In this document: positions 1 to 9,001 of the stretch, piece after piece
Numbering within the stretch: the stretch's first letter is position 1
Layout of the letters: each line of letters begins with the position of its first letter
Position numbers and translations under genes: made by a program
Assembly (NCBI GenBank): GCA_020072805.1
Contig: JAIQGC010000004.1
Coordinates: 1 to 33,952, forward strand
DNA length: 33,952 nt
Direction: 5' to 3'
Source of the DNA: Terriglobia bacterium
GTDB lineage: Bacteria > Acidobacteriota > Terriglobia > Acidiferrales > UBA7541
The notes under the pieces: generated by a model
The model's database searches: none
What the model saw: only the letters and a program-made list of their open reading frames with translations
What the model was told of the DNA's origin: nothing

Positions 1-1088
1 AGATATCCCTCGATCAAAAAGTCCGGGCCGAACTGCCGCAGGCGCACACCGCTCATGGCCGGCTGCGTGAGCGCCCCGCGCGCAAAGGGCACGCCGGTTT
101 CCCCGGCCACCCGCGGCGCGTAAAACAGCGCCAGCTTGTGCACCACCCCCGCGGCCAGCGCCGAGCCGTTCAGCGCGCTGCCCGCTTCCAACAGCACGCT
201 GAGAATATCCCGCCGCCCCAGCTCCTGCAAAACCTTTTCGAAAGGAATGCGCCCGCCCTTCCCGCGCAGCGAAATCACTTCCACTCCCGCTCGCTCCAGT
301 TGCCGAGCCTTGGACGATTGCCGGTCCGCCAGCGTAAAGACCAGCAGGTCGCGCCCGGCCGTCTCCACAATGCGCGAGCGCAGCGGCAGCCGCAGCTTCG
401 TATCCAGCAGCACACGCAGCAGCGGCCTCCGCCGCGGCTGCCCGCTGCGGTCGGTCATCAGGGGGTCGTCGGCCAGCACCGTGCCGATGCCGGTCAGCAG
501 GGCATCGCTCGCATGGCGCATGCGGTGAACTTCCGCGCGCGACTCCTCGCTGGTAATCCAGGTCGCGCTGGACTTTTTCTTTTTCGCCTGCGGCAGCGCC
601 AGTTGCCCATCGAGCGTCAGCGCCGATTTCAGCGTCACATACGGCTGCTTGGTGCGAATCCAGCACGCGAACGCCTCGTTTAGCCGCCGCGCTTCTTCCT
701 CGAGTACTCCGTGCTCCGCTTCGATCCCCGCTCCGCGCAACTGCCCCAATCCGCGCCCCGCCACCACCGGGTTGGGATCGCGCATCGCCGCCACCACGCG
801 CTTCACTCCCGCGGTAATCACCGCATCGGTGCACGGCCCGGTACGCCCGGTGTGGCAGCAGGGCTCCAGGCTGACATACAGCGTCGCCCCGCGCGCTTTT
901 TCTCCCGCGGACTTCAGGGCAACAATTTCCGCGTGGCTTCCCGCGGCGTACTGGTGATATCCCTCGCCCACCAGTTCGCCATCGCGCACCAGCACCGCCC
1001 CCACCATCGGATTCGGACTGGCCAGGCCGGCGCCCTTGCGCGCCAGCGCCAGCGCGCGCTCCATGAACGGAATGTCGTAGCGCTCCAT
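1..1088 (-). CDS. ribD: Bifunctional riboflavin biosynthesis deaminase/reductase RibD (3' end cut off)
   Basis: RibD deaminates the pyrimidinone product of GTP cyclohydrolase II and then reduces its ribosyl side chain in riboflavin synthesis. Reading leftward from the ATG at 1088, the protein starts MERYDIPFMERALALARKGA. It shows the cytidine-deaminase zinc site: the HAE motif (in GSHAEIVAL, about residue 50) and the two-cysteine motif SLEPCCHTGRTGPC (about residue 75). The C-terminal half carries reductase-type segments (TLKSALTLDGQLA, then ADDPLMTDR). The frame is open to the window edge after about 362 codons, close to the usual full length of 360-380, so only a few residues and the stop codon should be missing. 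The gene lies 29 bp downstream of ftsY on the same strand and may be co-transcribed with it. Identification is secure; the end is not visible. Confidence 0.95.
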   Translation of the reverse strand, partial: MERYDIPFMERALALARKGAGLASPNPMVGAVLVRDGELVGEGYHQYAAGSHAEIVALKSAGEKARGATLYVSLEPCCHTGRTGPCTDAVITAGVKRVVAAMRDPNPVVAGRGLGQLRGAGIEAEHGVLEEEARRLNEAFACWIRTKQPYVTLKSALTLDGQLALPQAKKKKSSATWITSEESRAEVHRMRHASDALLTGIGTVLADDPLMTDRSGQPRRRPLLRVLLDTKLRLPLRSRIVETAGRDLLVFTLADRQSSKARQLERAGVEVISLRGKGGRIPFEKVLQELGRRDILSVLLEAGSALNGSALAAGVVHKLALFYAPRVAGETGVPFARGALTQPAMSGVRLRQFGPDFLIEGY

Positions 1089-1117
1089 GTTGTGCTTTCC
1101 CAGATGCCCTCGGATGC

Positions 1118-2086
1118 CTAATCGAACAGCGAATCCACGTACGTCCTGGCGTCAAACGGCGCCAGATCGCCGATCTGCTCGCCGGTCCCCACGAAGCGGA
1201 TCGGCAAACCCAGTTCGCGCGTAATGGCCACCACGATGCCGCCCTTGGCCGTGCCGTCCAGCTTGCTCAGAATAATTCCCGTGACGCCCACCGCGGAAGT
1301 GAACTGCCGCGCCTGCGCCAGTCCGTTCTGCCCGGTCGTTGCGTCCAGCACCAGCAGCACATCGTGCGGCGCTCCCGGAATCACCTTGGCTGCCGTGCGC
1401 TTCATCTTTTCCAGCTCGGCCATCAGATTCGATTTCGTGTGCAGCCGCCCCGCGGTATCCACGATCACCGCATCCACGCCGCGCGATTTCGCCGCGGTCA
1501 CCGCGTCAAACACCACCGCCGCCGGGTCCGCCCCCGATTTCTGCTTGATCATTTCCACGCCGTTGCGCTGCGCCCAGATTTCCAGTTGCTCGATGGCCGC
1601 CGCGCGAAAGGTGTCCGCCGCGCACAATAGCACGCTGCGCCCTTCCTGGCGCAGGCGGTTGGCCAGCTTCCCGATGCTCGTGGTTTTCCCCGCGCCGTTC
1701 ACCCCCACGATGAACAACACGCGCGGGCCGTCTCCGTTGGCCGCGGCGCCCGCTCCCGCCGCAGCCGGGGAGCTCTCCGCCGCCTCGAAGATGCGCAGCA
1801 GTTGTTTCTTCAACTCGCTTTTCACCTGCCCCGCATCGCGCAACGCCTCGCGGTCCATCTTCTCCCGCACCGCTTCCAGCGCCTCGCGCGTCGTGGCCAC
1901 TCCCAAGTCGGCCGAGAGCAGCGCCGTCTCCAGTTTTTTCAGCAGTTCCGGGCTGATCTGCCGGTCGCCCAGAAAAATATTCCCGGCCGCCGCCGAAATC
2001 GCCGCGCGCGTCTTGCTCACCGACTCCTTCAGCCGGCCCAGCAGCGACGGTTCCAGCTCATCCTTTTTCTTGAATAGTCCGAACAT
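1118..2086 (-). CDS. ftsY: Signal recognition particle receptor FtsY
   Basis: FtsY is the membrane-associated GTPase that docks the SRP (Ffh) with its ribosome cargo at the Sec translocon. The 322-residue protein has a short lysine/acidic N-terminus (MFGLFKKKDELE), a helical N domain, and the SRP-type G domain. Visible motifs are the P-loop GVNGAGKTTSIGKLA, the CAADTFRAAA segment, DTAGR (G3) and SKLDGTAKGG (G4 region; serine replaces the common threonine). The ATG at 2086 is preferred over an upstream in-frame start at 2164. It is preceded by a GGGAAG ribosome-binding sequence, and it gives the normal short form without the long acidic A domain. ribD follows 29 bp downstream. Confidence 0.97.
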   Translation of the reverse strand: MFGLFKKKDELEPSLLGRLKESVSKTRAAISAAAGNIFLGDRQISPELLKKLETALLSADLGVATTREALEAVREKMDREALRDAGQVKSELKKQLLRIFEAAESSPAAAGAGAAANGDGPRVLFIVGVNGAGKTTSIGKLANRLRQEGRSVLLCAADTFRAAAIEQLEIWAQRNGVEMIKQKSGADPAAVVFDAVTAAKSRGVDAVIVDTAGRLHTKSNLMAELEKMKRTAAKVIPGAPHDVLLVLDATTGQNGLAQARQFTSAVGVTGIILSKLDGTAKGGIVVAITRELGLPIRFVGTGEQIGDLAPFDARTYVDSLFD

Positions 2087-2200
2087 AGGCTTCCCGCCAA
2101 AGTATAGGGTTAACAATAAAGTGTAACAGAATCGAAGAAGCGCGCGTGCGGAGCCGGCGCGCACCCCGGTCAGATTTCTGCCGCGATTCAGAAAACTGTT

Positions 2201-4402
2201 TTACTCATGCCCTGGCCCCGGCTCCTCCGCCAGCACTCCCGTGTATTCCCCTGAAGGACCGGCGTTAATGCTCACTTTGCCCTCAACGCCGGCCTCCACA
2301 ATGGAGGGCACTTGCCCAACACTCACGCTCCCGCTATGGCCCAATTCGACTTCCGGGGGATTCAAATGCTCGGGTAAGTTGACGCCCAGCTCGGCTTTCG
2401 CCTCGACCTTCACTCCCACATCCGTGACCCCGCCGTTATCATATTCGATGAATACGCCGGCCCCGATCTTGGCCTCTGCCTTCAACGGACCGGCGGGCAG
2501 TTCAGCGAAGGCGGTGGAGATCATGATCTCCATGTTGCCTCTCAGGGTTTTTCCCGTATTCAAATCGTCCACTTGCTCGCCTTTGATGAAAATCGCGTTA
2601 TATTTCAGCGTGGCCTTGTTGCACTCGAAATCTCCACTCACCACAATAAAATTAAATGTGACGCGGTTGGGGCAGTGGAGATCCTCGAAATCGGCCAGCT
2701 TGAAGCGGCCGGGATCTTTCACCTCTTTCGGCGGGGGGCAAATGACCACACCGCAATCGGCGCACCAGGGCACCGCTGTTAAGCCGAGCAATGTATCCAG
2801 ATAACTTTTCCGGGCTTCCAGCTTGGCCACTTCAAACGAGGCGTCGTCCAGAAGATACTGCAAGCCGTAAGTCGTCTCGTTGATGAACCGGCGGTTGCCG
2901 GTGAGCATGTCCGAATTCGATTCTTCCATGAGGACATTGGCGGTGTGAAGGAATTTGTTGACGAACGGCGTCTGTTCCGCGCATTCGGCATCGTCCATCC
3001 CCTCGATCTCCGGCATTTCCGCATACCGGGCAACGATTTCGTCGACGGGTCCGTTCATGCCCGCTTCCAAATCCCGAAGCTGCTTGTTGAGGGAAGCCTG
3101 CTGGCCGGCAAATTGCCTTTGGAACCGGGCAAAATCTTGCGTCGCCTCGCTGACGATCCTCTGGCCCTTTCGGGCATACGGTGAATAGGGAAGAGCTCCC
3201 CCGGATTGTCCCCGCGCGGCGGCCTGCAACGCCTCCAAATTCTTCTGCTCGCCGAGTTCGGCCTTGGGTTGCAGCCTTCGGATCTGCTCGTAAATGGTGC
3301 TTGCTTCCGCGGAAACGGCGGCGTGAAAACTGTCCCATTCCTTTTCCAGCGGTTTCACTTCTTCCATTTTATGGGGATACCGCGGAACCATGAACTTGTG
3401 CAATCCCAGCGGATCCTGCGGCATGTGAAACGCGGCATGCAGCTCTTCGGAGCTTAGCGACCTGCCCAGTCGCTGCAACTCCGCCTCTCGTTCCTGGCTG
3501 TAAGATTCCCGCAGCGAATTCCTTATCGCCGCAATTGCGGCCGGTTTGTTTCCCTTGGCTTCCTCGATCAGCGCCTCCGTGTAATTGGCCTGCGAGTGCA
3601 CCGCAAAAAAACGACTGGCTTGATCCAGGTATTTCTTCGACTGCTCCAGATCGCCCAGGCCAAACCAGGCCTGCCCGATGTTATTCAGAATGGTGCTGTT
3701 GTCCGGGAATTGCTGATTGAGCTTCATGAGCAGCGGCAAGGCCAGTTGCTCCCCTCCGCTCATCACCAGAAATGCGCCATAGTTATTCAGATTATCTGGG
3801 TTGGCATCTTCCAACACCGCCTTTCCCATCATCCACAACGCCATTTCTGTCTGGCGGGAAATCCACAGGCCGTTGGCCGAAGCCGCCACCTCCTTCGCCG
3901 AGGCGGGATATTTTTCCTTCAGGGCATGATAAATCTGCTCGGCCAAAGTCCTCTTTTTCGAAGCAATCTTCTTTTGCACGAACGCGCGCACCTTGGCCAA
4001 GTGGGCCTTCAACTCCGTGTCGGTGAGAATGTTTCGCGGCACGCTGGCAATCCGCGCCGCATCCTTGCGGGGGATTTTCCCGGCGGGTCCGGCGGCCTCC
4101 GCCGCCCTTGCCCAATCCTTCGGCCCCGCGTTTTGCATTTTCTTCAGGCCACCCTGCAGGGCGGGCAGGTTTTTCTTCATCATGTCCAGTTGCTGCTGCA
4201 ACTCCTGCGCTTCCTCGGTCTTGTTCTGCTTTTTCGCCGCGGCAATCTCCCTTTCCAGATCGGCCATCTCCTTCTTCATCTCTTCCATCCCGCTCTGCAT
4301 CTCGCTCTGCACATCCTCTGCCGGCTCTTGCTGAGCGGAAGAACGGGCGGGGAGCAACAACGCGATCAGCAGGATCGGGAAGATTCTCGCGCACTTCGGC
4401 AA
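2201..4402 (-). CDS. Large secreted TPR/coiled-coil protein of unknown function (start possibly frameshifted)
   Basis: I do not recognise this 733-residue protein as a named family. The N-terminus has a signal-peptide core (IFPILLIALLLPARSSA) with a cleavage-like SSA-QQ. A strongly charged coiled coil follows (about 30-85). The middle (about 130-290) contains TPR-like helical repeats with segments such as LNNIGQAWFGLGDLEQSKKY. Next is a mostly helical stretch, then a cysteine-bearing region (WCADCGVVICPPP, later cysteines near LHCPN and DFECN), and finally a glycine/valine-rich tail of alternating beta-like segments. It is probably periplasmic or outer-membrane associated. The only in-frame start is TTG at 4402 with no Shine-Dalgarno sequence. 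An ATG at 4436 behind a perfect AGGAGG is out of frame by one base, which suggests an indel or a sequence error. The gene is transcribed divergently from the TPR/NHL gene at 4771. Confidence 0.75.
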   Translation of the reverse strand: MPKCARIFPILLIALLLPARSSAQQEPAEDVQSEMQSGMEEMKKEMADLEREIAAAKKQNKTEEAQELQQQLDMMKKNLPALQGGLKKMQNAGPKDWARAAEAAGPAGKIPRKDAARIASVPRNILTDTELKAHLAKVRAFVQKKIASKKRTLAEQIYHALKEKYPASAKEVAASANGLWISRQTEMALWMMGKAVLEDANPDNLNNYGAFLVMSGGEQLALPLLMKLNQQFPDNSTILNNIGQAWFGLGDLEQSKKYLDQASRFFAVHSQANYTEALIEEAKGNKPAAIAAIRNSLRESYSQEREAELQRLGRSLSSEELHAAFHMPQDPLGLHKFMVPRYPHKMEEVKPLEKEWDSFHAAVSAEASTIYEQIRRLQPKAELGEQKNLEALQAAARGQSGGALPYSPYARKGQRIVSEATQDFARFQRQFAGQQASLNKQLRDLEAGMNGPVDEIVARYAEMPEIEGMDDAECAEQTPFVNKFLHTANVLMEESNSDMLTGNRRFINETTYGLQYLLDDASFEVAKLEARKSYLDTLLGLTAVPWCADCGVVICPPPKEVKDPGRFKLADFEDLHCPNRVTFNFIVVSGDFECNKATLKYNAIFIKGEQVDDLNTGKTLRGNMEIMISTAFAELPAGPLKAEAKIGAGVFIEYDNGGVTDVGVKVEAKAELGVNLPEHLNPPEVELGHSGSVSVGQVPSIVEAGVEGKVSINAGPSGEYTGVLAEEPGPGHE

Positions 4403-4436
4403 TTTCGCTGCGCAGCCGTGACGCTCTTCTCAGCAT

Positions 4437-4770
4437 GATTCCTCCTGCGGTCCCTTCGGGGCTTGCCCGGATTGGTGCGGAACCAGGCCGCCTCTTTCTT
4501 TCGCCGCGGCGCAAGCGGGGCGCGAAGGCCGGGTTTCGGCGGCGCGGAAGAACATGGCGCCACTCCGCTGCTCTATTAGCACAGCGAGCAGAAAAACAAA
4601 ACTCATTTTCAATTGCTTCGCCCGACGCTGGCGTGCGCATGCCTGATGCGCGGAGGCCATGCTCATCGGCCTTGCGGTTCGTTCGGGTGTGCGATATACA
4701 TGGCGCATTCAGCCCGCGCGAGATGCTCCGCTGCGGGTCAAAGCTGTCCCGCGGGAAACAGGAGGACCCC
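4437..4770. other. Divergent intergenic region, 334 bp
   Basis: This non-coding stretch separates two divergently transcribed genes for secreted TPR proteins. On the minus strand it holds the AGGAGG sequence at about 4440-4445, just upstream of the out-of-frame ATG at 4436. On the plus strand it holds a possible sigma-70 promoter (4672-4700) and the GGAGG ribosome-binding site at 4761-4765. Long open frames run through it in several directions, but they look like high-GC shadows because they lack ribosome-binding sites and recognisable motifs. No tRNA, repeat or terminator was recognised. Confidence 0.5.
4672..4700 (+). promoter_or_regulatory. Candidate sigma-70 promoter for the TPR/NHL gene
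   Basis: TTGCGG at 4672-4677 is separated by exactly 17 bp from TATACA at 4695-4700. This would start transcription near 4707, about 64 nt before the ATG at 4771. The -35 element is weak and the -10 is moderate, so this is a plausible site rather than a firm call. Confidence 0.4.
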
Positions 4771-6345
4771 ATGGCGAAGAATCGAGCGAGTCTGCTTGCC
4801 CTGGCCATCGTCGCGCTGCTCTGTGCGGGATCGGCCCTGACCATCGTGTCCATCCCCGCCGCCAGCCAGTCTTCGACCGACGAGGCCATGAAGGATTATG
4901 AGGAGACCATCAAGAAAGGCGATGCCTACTTCGAAGCGGGGAACTATTCCGAAGCCGTGCTCTCCTACGAACGGGCCCGCCGCGTCGCCTACAACAATAA
5001 ACTCAGGACTGATTCCGCCGCCCTTGAGAAAAAACTGGCGCGGGCCCGCGATGCCCACGCAGGCAAAGTGCCCGGAACTTCGACCCCCGCCCCCATCACC
5101 TACTTTGAGCTCACCGCCAAACTCGCTGACGGGCCGCGCGTTGTGACGAGCCGCACCGTGCCGCAAGGCGACGCCCATCAGTTTGGCCCCGAGAATCCGC
5201 GCGCGCGCTGGAACGTCACCAACCCCTATCTTCCCGTGGATCGCAATTTCTTTGCCAGCATCCCGAAGATGGCCTGCGCCGCCGACGGCACCCTCTACCT
5301 CGCCGCCGACAGCATTGTGCCCGCCGCGCAAATGAAGCGCGAGCCGCGCGCGAATCACGACTATTACGCGGACAATGGCAGCGGTGTCTGGCGCGTGGCC
5401 CCCGACGGCCAGGTGACCGTCTTTGGCGTCAGACCCTACGGCAACCAAGTGGGGTGGGGCGATGAAAAGGGCAAATGCAATGTGCGTGCCGCGGATGCGG
5501 GGATCCGTATCGCGGATTGGCGCGGCATGCTGGTGGACCCCAACGGTGACATAATCTTCAGCGACCACAATCTCCACATGATTCTGAAGCTGCGCAAGGA
5601 CGGTTTAGTCGATCAAGTCGCCGGCGGCGGACCGCAGGCCTGCAAGTATGACCGCTGGAAGCCCCCGCAACAGGCCGGGTATCAAGACGGGCCCGCCAAG
5701 CAGGCCCTATTCAGCGGACCGCAGGCTCTGGCGTACGATCGCGATGGCAGCCTGTTGGTGGCCGACATAGGCAACTGTGCCCTACGCCGGCTGGATGCCG
5801 CGGGCAACGTGACCACCGTGCACAAAGGCTGCCTGTTTGATCCAAACATTCACGGCGATCCTGCGAACAAGATCGTGTACGGGTTCGTAGCGGTGGATCC
5901 GGAAGGACTGCCGGTGGTGGGCGGCACGCTGAACGTCCCCGGCGTGAACGCATTTTCCAATCTCTACCGGTTTCATCCCGACGGAAAAGTGGAGCGGCTT
6001 CTGGAGGGGCGCTTGCTCCCCTCCAAGCCCACCCAGCAGAGACTCGGTTGGATTACCGATTTGCGCTATATTGACGGCAAACTAGTGATTTCCGAGGGTG
6101 TGGAGGAGTTCAGCGTTCTGCACGAGGTCCGCGGGGGCCGCCTGAGCAAATACCTGGGCGTTGGAATCGAACATCAGGATGACTGGGCTGACGCGGACGG
6201 GCCCGCGTCAACCACCAACGTCCTCGGCTCAGCAGGCTTCTGCCGCAGCGCCGATGGCACGCTCTTCCTCCTGCCGTACCACAACCGTCACGCCGTCCGC
6301 AAAGTTGACCCGAAGACCAAGATCGTCAGTACCTGGGTGTACTGA
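4771..6345 (+). CDS. Secreted TPR plus NHL-type beta-propeller protein
   Basis: The 524-residue protein has an N-terminal signal sequence (MAKNRASLLALAIVALLCAG and following), then one TPR-like unit at about 45-75 (GDAYFEAGNYSEAVLSYERA). A long beta-propeller of NHL or SMP-30-like repeats follows. Recognisable blade segments include ADGTLYLAADS, DGSLLVADIGNCALRRLD and NLYRFHPDGKVERLL. Such propellers usually bind ligands or partner proteins, and some are lactonases. No catalytic set can be assigned here, so function is unknown. The ATG at 4771 has a clear GGAGG six bases upstream; longer upstream frames have no signal. It is the only plus-strand gene in the left 23 kb. Its coding strand is C-rich like the plus strand of its surroundings, so its base skew follows position rather than transcription. 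Confidence 0.85.
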   Translation: MAKNRASLLALAIVALLCAGSALTIVSIPAASQSSTDEAMKDYEETIKKGDAYFEAGNYSEAVLSYERARRVAYNNKLRTDSAALEKKLARARDAHAGKVPGTSTPAPITYFELTAKLADGPRVVTSRTVPQGDAHQFGPENPRARWNVTNPYLPVDRNFFASIPKMACAADGTLYLAADSIVPAAQMKREPRANHDYYADNGSGVWRVAPDGQVTVFGVRPYGNQVGWGDEKGKCNVRAADAGIRIADWRGMLVDPNGDIIFSDHNLHMILKLRKDGLVDQVAGGGPQACKYDRWKPPQQAGYQDGPAKQALFSGPQALAYDRDGSLLVADIGNCALRRLDAAGNVTTVHKGCLFDPNIHGDPANKIVYGFVAVDPEGLPVVGGTLNVPGVNAFSNLYRFHPDGKVERLLEGRLLPSKPTQQRLGWITDLRYIDGKLVISEGVEEFSVLHEVRGGRLSKYLGVGIEHQDDWADADGPASTTNVLGSAGFCRSADGTLFLLPYHNRHAVRKVDPKTKIVSTWVY

Positions 6346-6389
6346 GCCAGCCCGCCGCGGAGCGTTTGCGGATCGGCGCAAGCGGCCGG

Positions 6390-6926
6390 TTACTTGCTGC
6401 GAACGAATTCCACGAAATCGCGGCCCATGTAGAGCCGATACGTGCCAGCCGAAGGAGCGCTCACAACCTGGAGAGGCACCGGCCGCTTCATCTCCGCATC
6501 TTTGGCGGAAGCAACCTGGAAGAGGTCGTGCGCACCGAGATCCATCACCACGAACTTGCCTTCCTTCGGGAACCCAATGCCATACGCACCAGCCGGCAGC
6601 TTCTGTCCGCCGATTTCCAGCGCAACTTCGCTGATCAGGTAGGCCTGCCATTTCTCGCGAATTCCGCTGGAATAGCCGGAAGCGTCGACCACCCCCGCCA
6701 GGGTGTAGGCCTCATCGCTAAAACGGATTCCGCCGGTATTGCGCAGCTGCACGGACGTAACCTGCCCATGGAAGAAGATTTTTTCGGGAAAGAGTTTTGC
6801 GCCAATATCGCCGGCCTTGAGGATGGCCTCGCTCGCCGCAGGAGAGGCGCCTGCAAACGGAATCTGCGGCAACGAAGCAAGAAGCAGCAGCAGAGCGAAC
6901 CCGGTCAAAAGTTTCACGCGTGTCAT
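6390..6926 (-). CDS. Small secreted protein of unknown function
   Basis: This is a 178-residue protein with a classical signal peptide (MTRVKLLTGFALLLLLASLP, cleavage probably after AGA or nearby). The mature part is predicted beta-rich, with the segment VALEIGGQKLPAGAYGIGFP followed by KFVVMDLGAHDLFQV. The phrase pattern of KLPAGAYGIGF loosely resembles DUF2911-type secreted domains, but I would not assign the family on that basis. The ATG at 6926 is chosen because GGGAGA lies about seven bases upstream; a TTG at 6944 is the only longer option. It converges with the NHL gene ending at 6345, with 44 bp between the stops. Confidence 0.8.
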   Translation of the reverse strand: MTRVKLLTGFALLLLLASLPQIPFAGASPAASEAILKAGDIGAKLFPEKIFFHGQVTSVQLRNTGGIRFSDEAYTLAGVVDASGYSSGIREKWQAYLISEVALEIGGQKLPAGAYGIGFPKEGKFVVMDLGAHDLFQVASAKDAEMKRPVPLQVVSAPSAGTYRLYMGRDFVEFVRSK

Positions 6927-7091
6927 TCTGTGATCTCCCTTCAATTGGAATTCGATTTCAAATCAAGCTCATGGTTCTGCGGCAGCGCGGTGCACCTGGA
7001 ATCTCCATCTTGGACTCCCGGCGGCCGTCAGTTTATACGCTTTTCTGTTCACTCGGGTACTTCTAGCCCAGGGAGAGCCGGCGCGAAGCGG

Positions 7092-8879
7092 CTAGACCTG
7101 CACTTCCACCGCGGTCAGCTTCAACTTGCCCTTCTGAATCGTGTTTTCCAGCGCGGTTACTACCGTGCCGTCGAATTTCGTCCCCGCCAGGCCCTTGATC
7201 TTGCCCAGCGCGAACTCCGTATCCATGGCCGTCTGATACGGCCGGTTGGTGGTCATGGCGTCAAACGTGTCGGCCACCGCGATGATCCGCGCCATCAGGG
7301 GGATCTGATGCGCCTGCAATCCGTAGGGATACCCGCGCCCGTCCAGGTGCTCGTGGTGCAGTTCGATGCCCGGCAGCATGTCCTTGAGCTGCGAAACCGG
7401 ACGCATGATGTTGGCGCCTTTCACCGTGTGCTGCTTCATCAATTCGAATTCCTCGGCGGTCAGCGCTCCCGGCTTCTTCAGCACCCGGTCGTCCACCCCG
7501 ATCTTGCCCACGTCATGCAGCAGCGCCGAGATCTTCAACCGGTCCAGGTCCGTCTCGTTCATCCCCAGTTCCTGCGCGATCAGCGTCGAATATTTGGCCA
7601 CGCGCCCTGAATGGCCTCGCGTGTACGGGTCCTTTTCGTCGATCGCCGCCGCCAGCATGCGGATGGATCCAAGGAACAGCTCGCGGTTTTCTTCCGCCGC
7701 TTCCTTCAGCCTCTCGATGTACTCCTCGATGTCCCCGGCCATCTTGTTGAAGGTTTCCGCCAGTTCGCTGATTTCCGCCGCGCCGTGCACTTCCGTCCGC
7801 TGCCGGAAATTTCCCGCGCTGATGGCCCGCGTCGAATCCGCCAGTCCGCGGATCGGATCGCTGATGCCCACCGCGAAAAAATATCCCACCAGGATGGCCA
7901 CCACCGTCACCACCAGCATGAACAGCAACGCCTGCCGGTTCAGTTCCTTTACCCCGGCGTCTTCCCGCGCCTGATCCAGGCTGCGTTGCGCCACCACCGC
8001 CCAGTTGATATCGGGAAGCGTGCTGTACGTCCCGATCATTTCCACCGCGCGGTTCCGTTCCTTCTGAAAGAAGCGCATGTTTACCGTGGTGCGCAGTTCC
8101 TGCGGCAGGGAACGAATCTGCCCAACGATCGAGGATTGTTCGCTGAGGTCCACGCCGGGCACCACGTCATTTCCAGAGGGATGCGCCACCACGTGTCCTG
8201 AATGATCCACGATGAACACGGTGCGCCCGCGCACGCTCGTTTCCTTTAGCCGCCGCATCACCGGTTCCAGCGTCACCACCGCCGCCAGCATCCCCGCGAA
8301 ATCGTCTCCCACTTTCAGCGGCACCGCCACGATGAACGCCGGGCTGTTCGACGATCCCAGCGCCAGCGGATCGCTCCGGTACTTCAGCGTCTGCGGCTGC
8401 TGGCACGCGGAGAAGGCCCGCTGCAATGCCTTGTTGATGAAGGGGTCCTGCTCCTGGTGGAAACTGCCCTGCGCCGCGCTCGTTCCTTTTCCGCTTCGCC
8501 CGATGGCCGTCAGGTACAGAAAGGTGTTCCGGTTGCTGTCCACCAGATTTTCCAGCAACTGCGTGACCTTGGCCGCCACCGTCGGATCATCCACGTTCTG
8601 CACCATATCCGTCAGCGCCAGAATCTGCCTCTGGCTGATCAGCTGCTGCGTCAGATTCGAATCAAACAAATTGATTTCGTCCGCCAGCGACCGCGTCAGC
8701 TCCGTCTGCTGCACTCCCTCGGTGTCCACCAGTTTGTCCTGGCTCATCTGCAGCACCTGCCGGTGGTACAGCGCCATCGGGAACGTGCTGATCAGCAGCA
8801 TCGCTCCCAGCACCAGCCACAGCAGGCGCACTCGTCCCGAGCGAAGTTTCTTCCAATGGCTGGCGAAGGTCGACGACAT
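7092..8879 (-). CDS. Membrane receptor with extracytoplasmic sensor, HAMP and HD-GYP domains
   Basis: HD-GYP domains hydrolyse cyclic di-GMP, lowering its level to change motility and biofilm behaviour. The protein has a transmembrane helix near the N-terminus (LLWLVLGAMLLISTFPMALY) and a large periplasmic region of about 280 residues resembling a Cache-type sensor. A second helix (ALLFMLVVTVVAILVGYFF), a HAMP linker (SDPIRGLADSTRAISAGNF) and the catalytic domain follow. Both signature motifs are intact: HDVGKIG, and HHEHLDGRGYPYGL. Three in-frame ATGs (8924, 8891, 8879) are possible. I use 8879 because GGGGA lies just upstream of it, giving 595 residues; no ribosome-binding site precedes 8924. 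The signal sensed cannot be read from sequence. It is downstream of gpsA but separated by more than 100 bp. Confidence 0.93.
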   Translation of the reverse strand: MSSTFASHWKKLRSGRVRLLWLVLGAMLLISTFPMALYHRQVLQMSQDKLVDTEGVQQTELTRSLADEINLFDSNLTQQLISQRQILALTDMVQNVDDPTVAAKVTQLLENLVDSNRNTFLYLTAIGRSGKGTSAAQGSFHQEQDPFINKALQRAFSACQQPQTLKYRSDPLALGSSNSPAFIVAVPLKVGDDFAGMLAAVVTLEPVMRRLKETSVRGRTVFIVDHSGHVVAHPSGNDVVPGVDLSEQSSIVGQIRSLPQELRTTVNMRFFQKERNRAVEMIGTYSTLPDINWAVVAQRSLDQAREDAGVKELNRQALLFMLVVTVVAILVGYFFAVGISDPIRGLADSTRAISAGNFRQRTEVHGAAEISELAETFNKMAGDIEEYIERLKEAAEENRELFLGSIRMLAAAIDEKDPYTRGHSGRVAKYSTLIAQELGMNETDLDRLKISALLHDVGKIGVDDRVLKKPGALTAEEFELMKQHTVKGANIMRPVSQLKDMLPGIELHHEHLDGRGYPYGLQAHQIPLMARIIAVADTFDAMTTNRPYQTAMDTEFALGKIKGLAGTKFDGTVVTALENTIQKGKLKLTAVEVQV

Positions 8880-9001
8880 ATGATTCCCCATTGTATGCGG
8901 AACAAGCTCCTCGCGGCTCGCCATGTGGCGTGTCTGTCACCGATTGCCAAATAGGACTGTGGTACTACCCCCGGCCCGCCGCTCGCGGCTTTCCATCTCC
9001 C

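Noticed and set aside
3792-4889. A 365-codon minus-strand frame overlapping the secreted TPR gene
   Set aside because: It overlaps the TPR protein in another frame, has an arginine/glycine-rich high-GC shadow composition and no family motif. Only its internal ATG at 4436 is of interest, as the probable displaced start of the real gene.
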